Of a stretch of 64,000 nucleotides of DNA, positions 56,709 through 64,000 are shown one piece after another. Position 1 is the first letter of the stretch; every line of letters begins with the position of its first letter. The stretch is from Siphonodentalium dalli (taxonomy: Eukaryota > Mollusca > Scaphopoda > Gadilida > Siphonodentaliidae): contig CP136061.1 in the NCBI GenBank assembly GCA_032622095.1, positions 195,220,935-195,284,934 on the forward strand, given 5' to 3'. The notes beneath the pieces were generated by a model. That model searched no databases and was not told the origin of the DNA. It saw only the letters and a list, made by a program, of their open reading frames with translations. The translations under genes were made by a program, and so were the position numbers.

Positions 56709-58839
56709 TACGTCTTGTACATGGAAATTCGTAACTTAGTTTTATGGAGCCATAAAGTAATTTATATTAAATTATTGAATTTGGTTTTAAGATGACATGT
56801 TAACCTGAACTTTTGCAGAAGACATGTTTGAATCAAATTAATTATTTTTCTTTTATTATCAATATTAGGTCGTTGTTATTACCGGGAATTTATTGAAATT
56901 GGCATATATAGTCTCCCTTTAAGGTTCAGAGAACTTAAATTTTTCACCAGGAATACACCGAAGCACTAATCTACTTTTTTGATCAACTGTATCTATCTAG
57001 GGGAGGAGTCGGGTGGGGGGGGGGGTTGCTACACCCCCATCTTTAAGGTCTGCAATGGTCAGCTATAGTCCCCTTGTCGGATGATCGTAGCCCCCCCCCC
57101 CCCCCCCCCCCCAGAAATCTGGCGTCACACCTTTATCTATCTTCAAATGTTTGTATTTTTCGACCTGGTTTACACCCAAGACTAGAATTTGACCCTGCAT
57201 TATTTTAAGCACCATTTTATATATATGGAACATGTCCATTTAGGTATACTTTATAAATATTGTTATCTAAAGATCTATCTATTATATATGATTAGAAAGG
57301 TTGAGTTCTTCGTACCATATCACTGCACATTACATTGAGTCACCATGTCTAAAAATAGCAACCTGTCACAGAATCAAAACTACGGCCAATTGCATGCTTT
57401 GTTTACAGAATTTCAAAATTTAAACAGGATATAGTTCCAGGAACATTATCAGACTGATGAAATATATGTGTCAGTCGTCATAATTTGCTGTAAAAAGTTT
57501 GATGGATTCAGCAGGTTCTCTGATTGTTAAAGGTGAGACCATATAGTATGTACTGGTAATCCTATCAGTTTTTTTAATAATTTAAATTGTACACCAATAT
57601 TTAGATGTTAGCTCAGGAGTAGTTGGTGGACCCAACTATTCAAACAGAGCTAGTACTGCTTTCAGTGATATAACTGGCTGACTTTTATGGAGCTATGCTC
57701 TGATAATAAAAGTCAGATTTGCGGACTAGCTCAGGAGTAGAATTGGAAGCCTTGTTATAAACTTTTTAGAGAACAATCAAAATTTAATTAACTTAATAAA
57801 TCCAATTTTGCTGGTTGATAATGAATGTGAATAGTAATATTATTGTGTACATACATTTAGTTGATTTTAATACCTGCCCAGTGTTGGACTATACACCATG
57901 TCACCTGCATGTAGTTCCTGTGTAGCCAGATAATACCAATTTTGTGAACCTAGGTACGCTAGTTCTCAAAACCAATTTCCCTTTAATGTTGGGTCATGAG
58001 CCCCAGTGGCTGGCTTCATCATTCTTTGAGTCACATTAATAATACCTTGCTTGATAATTGAGTAGTTTTCAGGGAATTGTTTTGTTTTGTTTTGATTTTC
58101 GTACATCTGATGTCTAATTTCAAGGCAGAAGTTTTCTCACCATTGAGTTGTTTGATCATATCAAAACAGATCAATGGAAAGTGATTACCGTTGTGCTTTA
58201 AAGTTACTCACCAGAGTCAAACTCAAATTCGCTTGAAGCAAATATTCAACTGTCACATTAACAGATGCCACGATAGTGCCACAGAAGCGCAGTTTTAGCG
58301 GCATTAAAGCTGCATGAACATATTGTTGGTTCTGCGGTGTTTACGACACGACAATATTTACACTGGAAACCAATCAATGACACAAAATCCTAACAAGATA
58401 ACGAAGGAACTGTCAGGTATGCTTTACACCTGGATAACACAGTTAGGTGTTCTTCTTGGGCTTCGTGGTCTGGTGTGTGATTTTCTCTCGGAAGTCAAAC
58501 ATGGAATTTATTGGTTGCCAAGGTTTGTTTGTTTCTGCTTTTAATAACTGAATTATTAGTTGAGAATTCCAGAGCTGAACTATTAATAAACCTGCAAGAT
58601 GTTTTATTAGTTGGATTGCTTTTGAATAATTATCTTGATTTCTGTAATTTTTGCATATACATGTAACTATCAACCTTCAAACTGTTTGTCACTTCACTGA
58701 GATGTAATTTTCTCTAAATCAATATGAACTTCAATATTTTCATACTTTGGACCACAAAATATTATTAAATATAATTGTGACATTGAACTGGGTTTTAAAA
58801 TTTATGATAATCCTTGAATTGGGTTTTAAAATTTATGAT
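56709..58839. other. Uninterpreted stretch with G and C homopolymers
   Basis: 11 G at 57015-57025 and 22 C at 57091-57112. ORFs 58314-58673 on both strands carry no motif I know. No element family found. Confidence 0.4.
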
Positions 58840-59140
58840 AATCCTTTCTTTACTAAATAGATTCTCCATTGGATTGGTTTAGCTACCATCTATTCAGTTC
58901 TCGGTAAACCCAACTCGATTAGCTATACAATACTCAGTATTGCGTAGCTACAGTAATGCTCTAAATAAAATTGCCATCCATGGAAAGCTCTCACCGTATT
59001 AGAGTTCGGTTTAGCCAGAACTGCCATCTATTATTCATTTGGAGTGATGTTGAAGTGTATACACAGAGTACTGGAATCAAACTCATTAAGTGCTGAAGGT
59101 TTCCTATTCATTGGTGGCAAATATTCAGATAATAAAATTA
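58840..59140 (+). mobile_element. Degraded family D element, copy D6, with an A fragment
   Basis: AATCCTTTCTTTACTAAATA, GATTCTCCATTGG, later TCATTTGGAGTGATGTTGAA and TTGGTGGCAAATATTCAGAT, AATAAAATTACC. Right end not found. A remnant of family A (58951-58996) lies within. Confidence 0.6.
58951..58996. mobile_element. Family A remnant, copy A19
   Basis: CAGTAATGCTCTAAATAAAA then TTGCCATCCATGGAAAGCTC and TCACCG, after TA. Heavily deleted. Confidence 0.75.
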
Positions 59141-59943
59141 CCAAAATGTCTAACTGTGTCATGAGATTTGGACATTCAAATTCAATACATTTCGCATACA
59201 CATCCAATTTGGCCCAAATTTGGTCCACGCCCTGTGGTGTATCTTAGAAGATGATCAATGTAAACCTGATAGAGAACGTGTTTCCCAAATGTCTAAAATG
59301 ACATGCCTACAAGATACTAGTAGAGTTATGCTTGCATCGCCAAAATAGTAGACAAATGCTATGATTTTCACTGGCTTTTTGCCGGTTTACGATCACTGTG
59401 AGTTAAATCACTATCAACATCAGCATCCAATGCTTTGCAATAGGGAGATGGTGGGGGGGGGGGGGGGTGGGGACCATCCTGAAATCCCCTAGTTACATAT
59501 AAAACGAAACCAATGCAAAAATTGTACGAAATCTTAATAATTACTCACTATCTTTTTAATCAGACACATAAGTTCGTGATCACCACTTGACACATGTGCT
59601 TGTGACATTTCCCACTTGCAGATATAGCCACTTATGCAAGGACTTATGTATAAAGTGTTTCTGAAAACTACAATGATCTAATTCTTCCATATTTCACTGA
59701 GTTGACTGAAGATAGCCTTCCTCAAAGGGCTATCTTACTTTGAAACATGGGTCAAGTTTTCACTAGGATGGTAAAATCAAGTGTTCCAGGATTGACCCTT
59801 CGGCTTCTCTTTTATGATTTTGTTCCAGAAGACATTCCATTAATTCATCTGAGGTTTGTTTAAAAAAAAAAAATAGTACATTGTAACTCGATACTACATG
59901 ATAGGTACTTCCCAGTGTCTTTGAAAAGCCAATGGAAATCCTA
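59141..59943. other. Uninterpreted spacer with a G run
   Basis: 15 G at 59453-59467; an A run near 59864. No gene. Confidence 0.4.
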
Positions 59944-60156
59944 CAGTAATGCCCTAATTGATCGACACCTTAACCACATCAGAATTATGGGTAACTTTTC
60001 AGGATTTAGTCGGGAATATGGCTTGTTGCCATTCATCGGAAAGCTCTCCCCAAGAGCTTTCCGATGAATGGCAACAAGCCATATTTCCGACTAAATCCTG
60101 AAAAGTTACCCATAATTCTGCTGTGGTTAAGGAGTCGATTAATTAGGGTGTTACTG
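59944..60156. mobile_element. Family A foldback, copy A20
   Basis: TA-flanked, full length, nearly perfect arms in the middle. Some end differences between arms (GATCGACACC versus GGAGTCGATT). Confidence 0.94.
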
Positions 60157-60424
60157 TAACAGATGTACGTCTCTAGATCTGCGATTCACTTTCGGTTTCT
60201 GTATTGATAGGATTCCCTCTCCCTCCATTTCATTGGTTATGGAGCAGAGCATGCACGAGTTCATTGGTTAGTGGCATAACAGATCACTTCAAGGCAAAAT
60301 CCTATTATTAAAAATGCAATAACGATGACAAACATTGCTTCGTGGGTTGCTTATATTTAAATTGCGAGATCGGAGGTCAATGACATGTTGATACTTTTTC
60401 CATGATCGCTAAACACAACAAATG

Positions 60425-60883
60425 TTAACCCTTTACCCAACAGAACGGCCCTGTGCCAATGCAATGCATTCTCTTATATATGCGAGTCGACCATAGGTCG
60501 CCTCGCATATATAAGAGAATGCATTGGCCTAACAATTTTTTACAATTTTAATAATTTTTTCTTGTATTCTTTAACAATTTTATAATTTCACCCATACAGA
60601 GCCCCATACAAACATGAGCAGACGACACTCTTCTATATGCTTCTATATATGTGTGGGGCTCCCTGCAGGGTAATGGATGTTTTATATTTTATGTCCTAAA
60701 AATTGTAAGAAACATTTATTTAAAAAAAATGATAAAAAATTGTTAGGCCAATGCATTCTCTTATATATGCGAGGCGACCTATGGTCGACTCGCATATATA
60801 AGAGAATGCATTGGCACAGGGTATTTTAGGCTGTTGAAGCTTTATTTGGGGGTTTTTGGCCGTTTTGTTGGGTAAAGGGTTAA
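60425..60883 (+). mobile_element. Family B element, copy B15, with an extra hairpin in the spacer
   Basis: TTAA flanks, ends CCCTTTACCCAACAGAACGG and TGTTGGGTAAAGGG. Both main hairpins are intact. The spacer has about 75 extra bp (60596-60670) with its own inverted pair, GAGCCCCATACA and TGTGTGGGGCTC. The terminal GGCCGGTT units are decayed (GGGGGTTTTTGGCCGTTT). Confidence 0.92.
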
Positions 60884-61201
60884 TGCAGAATACATGCGAC
60901 AAAATCATAATGCATTTAATATATTCATTGCTATCTAGTAGACTTCATCTTCAAGTTTTTTATCAGTCAGCGATATTTATTACCTATTATTCTTTTGTTG
61001 ATATTATAATTACTAATAAATGCTATGATTCTCTCAAACTTTTAATATGCTAGACACATTTGGAAACAATTTATTTCGTCATCTTGGTAAAGCCGCATCA
61101 TCCTAGAAAATGAAAAGTGAATTACGTATCTAGAGTTTCGATCTGTTATGATTTCCGTCAGCTTTTCAAAGAGACTGCATGGGTATAGTTCCTTGATTTT
61201 C
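60884..61201. other. Uninterpreted spacer
   Basis: Nothing recognised. Confidence 0.4.
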
Positions 61202-61400
61202 AATCATTAATTTGTAGGGATGTTCAACATTTATTTTTGAACATCTCTACAAATGAATGAATGGGTATCCATTGGGAGTTTCTCTGTATGTTAATTGTCT
61301 GTTTGTATTATATCTACATATCAGCAAATGGATAACAGACCGTTCATGTGTATACATTTAGAACTGAATGGGAAAATCTGTTGACGAGTGATCGTGGAGT
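61202..61400. mobile_element. Possible degraded family D fragment
   Basis: TTTGTAGGGATGTTCAACAT, ACATCTCTACAAATGAATGA, AACAGACCGTTCATGTGTAT and AACTGAATGGGAAAATCTG echo D blocks, and the first two are inverse to each other. Confidence 0.4.
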
Positions 61401-61451
61401 GGACCAGAATGGTTTAAAGGCCCACTTAATTTTCAAACCCCCAGATCTCAT

Positions 61452-61841
61452 TTAACCCTTTACCCAACAAACCGGCCAAAACCGGCCAAATAAAGCTTCA
61501 ACAGCCTAAAATATCTTCGGTCTGTCTCAATAAAACCATACAAATATGGATATCATTGGAACCGGCTCCTTGACCACATTGTGATAGTTACAGTTATACC
61601 CTGTGCCAATGCATTCTCTTATATATGCGAGTCGACCATAGGTCGCCTCGCATATATAAGAGAATGCATTGGCCTAAAAAAAATCTTTTTTTACCATTTT
61701 TTCTTACATTCTTTAACAATTTTATAATTTTTAATGTGTTAAGCCAATGCATTCTCTTATATATGCGAGGCGACCTATGGTCGACTCGCATATATAAGAG
61801 AATGCATTGGCACAGGGCCGTTCTGTTGGGTAAAGGGTTAA
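61452..61841 (-). mobile_element. Family B element, copy B16 (inverted relative to B1)
   Basis: TTAA flanks. Begins with AACCGGCCAAAACCGGCCAA (two units) and ends GGCCGTTCTGTTGGGTAAAG. About 390 bp, the reverse complement of B1 with very few differences. The overlapping ORFs (61594-62003) are arms read in frame. Confidence 0.95.
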
Positions 61842-62369
61842 TAAGATATATGCCATATTATATACCATTTGTAAGAAAAAGTTCCAAAACATTGCATTAT
61901 GCAGTGTAATAAAGTGTGAAAATGTTGTTTTTGTTGAGGTACCTACATGTTTTCTAGGCTTAAGTTTCATATGGACTGTACTGCAAAGTCTTATTTTATT
62001 CAATGGAAGGGGAATAAATCTATATCTTATTTGAATTCTGTTGCATTATGGGAGCGAAACCGGGGAAATGTTTCTATGATTTCAGATATTTTCTGAGACC
62101 CAAATGTTCCAAACAGTGATGAATTATAGTTTTCTAATCATATTATAGTCATAGATTGTTATTAAACTCGTATATCAAGGCCCTATAAAAAGCTGATTTG
62201 TGACAAAGTTATGAAACAATATCATGCTGTGCATCAATAAAGTTTTTACTTCACAATCAGCAGGGACATTCTGGTGTGATAAATCTCACTGAACGAGAGC
62301 TCCCAGGCTTTACCCAGTGTGGCAATAATATCGGACAAAACCTCCCCCAACTTTTTGGGTACCTCTTTC
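61842..62369. other. Uninterpreted spacer
   Basis: No feature recognised. Confidence 0.4.
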
Positions 62370-62600
62370 CCTATTTTAATATCCAGAAAGTTATAAAGTA
62401 TACTTTGGAATAATCTGGAGGGGTGTTCGGGAAATGTAAACAGACAACAAGATAATATAAGTGCAGAAGAAGTTATATTAATTGGTGGAGAATGTTCAGA
62501 TAATAAATTCAACAATTTGTTGAACTTATTATATTATCTTAACATTTCCTAAGGGAATTACTCATCAATGAGGCTTTAGTAATAGTACAGAAAGGGTTAA
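62370..62600 (+). mobile_element. Family D element, copy D5 (left end lost)
   Basis: AAGTTATAAAGTATACTTTG, TCTGGAGGGGTGTTCGGGAA, GAATGTTCAGATAATAAATT, ACTCATCAATGAGGCTTTAG and GAAAGGG then TTAA (62597-62600). Confidence 0.75.
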
Positions 62601-62639
62601 CAAGTTAGCAGTTTGAACAAAAACAAACGAAACTAAACT

Positions 62640-62862
62640 GTTCAGTTTCCTGAATTTTTGCAAAAACCCTGTGCCAATGCATTCTCTTATATACATGTAT
62701 GTGTGTCTCCCATAGGGAATGCATTGGCCTAACAATATTTACTTTGACCTTGTAAGCCAGTGCATTCTTTTATATATGCGATGCTCCCTATGTGAGACTC
62801 ACATATATAAGAGAATGCACTGGCACAGGATCTTTAATGCTGTTCTTGCCATGAAAGGGTTA
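62640..62862. mobile_element. Family B element, copy B17 (left end lost)
   Basis: From CAGTTTCCTGAATTTTTGCA, with hairpin 1 partly deleted and hairpin 2 complete, to CCATGAAAGGGTTATATTA. The left TTAACCC is missing. Confidence 0.78.
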
Positions 62863-63726
62863 TATTAGGTCTAAATAAAATCGGTCATAAAAACAGTTCA
62901 TTTGAAGACTGTGGGATAACAGCTATCAGTTTTTACACTCAACTGTTGACCAAGTTCGGACTGCAGGAAGTAGGATATAGAAAGTAAACAAGTACATCTG
63001 GTGTACCTACAAAGGTGAATTATGTGGGTGTTTATTGTTGTAACACATGACCTAGGTATCATTATCAGACCATCCTACAGTTTTATTGTCTGCCACCTGT
63101 GTAGGATTTGTTAAAACCTAATTTCCGAGAAGTCTCAATTTTCAAGTTGGTTGATTTTCAAACGCATTGAGAAATCAGATACTCCTTTGTCCAATTAAGT
63201 AACATGGAAAATGTTGAACAATGCTTTTAAATCAGGGAATGATACTTCTGATGTTTTTACGCTGTGTTATAATGCTTGGGTTGGTCCAAGTCTGGTTAGT
63301 TTTTATTAGTCTATTAAATGCATTGCTGTAAAAGTGTCAATTGGACCTGATAACCCTTAACTGGTCTGGGAAGTACAAACTAATGTTAGGAACTTGTATC
63401 ATTCTGATACCAAACTATTTGTACTTGAATATCGAAGACAACAAAAATCAAAATCATGATTGTACAATTTTCGAAGGAAATTATGGGGTTGCTAGGTTGG
63501 GGTATTTTATAGCCATTGCAGATATCATTTTCTCAGCCATGAGGATTATCAGATCTCAATGGTGTGGATCGAGCTTCACACCCACACCCAGAAGAGCATG
63601 CAGTGCAGGAACCAGCCTAGATGGTTAACACACATTATCAGTTCTCTTTGAAATTTTATATAGAGTTCAGTAGAAGGTCTAAGGAGGTTGCTCATTGTTC
63701 CCAAATAATTCAGGCAGATAGAGCTA
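62863..63726. other. Spacer with an unrecognised 95-codon ORF
   Basis: ORF 63341-63628 starts in AT-rich DNA and has no motif known to me; no splice context. Confidence 0.4.
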
Positions 63727-63891
63727 AAGTAATGCCCTATTAAGTAATCGACTCCTTAACCACAGCAGAGTTATGGGTAACTTTTCAGGATTTAGTCGGA
63801 AATATATGGCTTGTTGCCATTCATCGGAAAGCTCTCACAGTTACCCATAATTCTGATGTGGTTAAGGAGTCGTTTATTTAGGGCATTACTG
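63727..63891. mobile_element. Family A foldback, copy A21
   Basis: AAGTAATGCCCTATTAAGTA (first C mutated) to GGGCATTACTG, then TA. The right inner arm is deleted (CTCTCACAGTTACCC). Confidence 0.88.
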
Positions 63892-64000
63892 TAATTGACA
63901 TCTACATTTTTAATTTTCTATGGAGTTTAAGTACCTATATTCTGAGACAGTAGAACATTATGTGGTTGGAGGTTTCAGCAAAAATAGTTCAGTGCTATAT

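Noticed and set aside
61594-62003. Overlapping ORFs on both strands with a repeated RIYKRMHW phrase
   Set aside because: The phrase is the family B hairpin arm translated; the same phrase appears from B copies at 33385, 49437 and 50400.

Overview
This is an AT-rich eukaryotic nuclear window, probably from an invertebrate animal. I cannot name the phylum. The evidence is the absence of bacterial-type gene density, splice-like signals, a Helitron end, and very heavy loading with TIR DNA elements that have eukaryotic target-site signatures (TA, TTAA, 8 bp). No open reading frame is long enough or recognisable enough to be called a known gene. Most of the longer ORFs are by-products of inverted-repeat elements, whose arms happen to lack stops.

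The window is a dense, nested bed of short non-autonomous transposons. Family names are mine. Family A: foldback of about 160-250 bp, ends CAGTAATGCCC, TA target, Tc1/mariner-like, about 21 copies. Family B: TTAA target, ends CCCTTT, piggyBac-like; full copies carry two hairpins built from four copies of one arm, about 17 copies. Family C: foldback with ends CAAGCCTTGAAATAG and 8-bp target duplications, hAT-like, about 9 copies including a divergent subfamily. Family D: TTAA target, ends CCCTTTCTTTACTAAA. Family H: one nearly perfect TTAA hairpin. Family G: about 460-bp TIR element, often hit by A. Family E: dispersed repeat of about 300 bp. Family J: about 380-bp inverted pair. There are also two larger non-autonomous hAT-like elements (45190-46051 and 52356-53282), one short Helitron (10677-10909), a TA-flanked TIR element (55826-56276), several foldbacks and several tandem repeats.

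Layout. 0-15 kb: copies of A, B, C and D, the hairpin H, the Helitron and a tandem array at 12.2-12.65 kb. 15-22 kb: sparser, with long stretches I cannot interpret. 22-31 kb: D, A, B and C again, including a three-family composite at 24.9-25.65 kb. 31-44 kb: B, A, C and J, a 57-bp minisatellite and one candidate exon at 41526-41585. 44-54 kb: a C element split by an hAT-like insertion, an E copy split by another, and a TIR-flanked unit with two small ORFs. 54-64 kb: sparser, ending in recent B and A copies.

Biology: the sequence is best read as intergenic or intronic DNA shaped by successive transposon waves. Nesting gives a relative order. A lies inside B, C and G and beside or inside E and D, so A was active late. 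The most informative signals are arm-to-arm concordance within A copies, and paired substitutions in the B hairpins that keep the stem intact. No CRISPR array, rRNA, confident tRNA, operon or defence locus is present.
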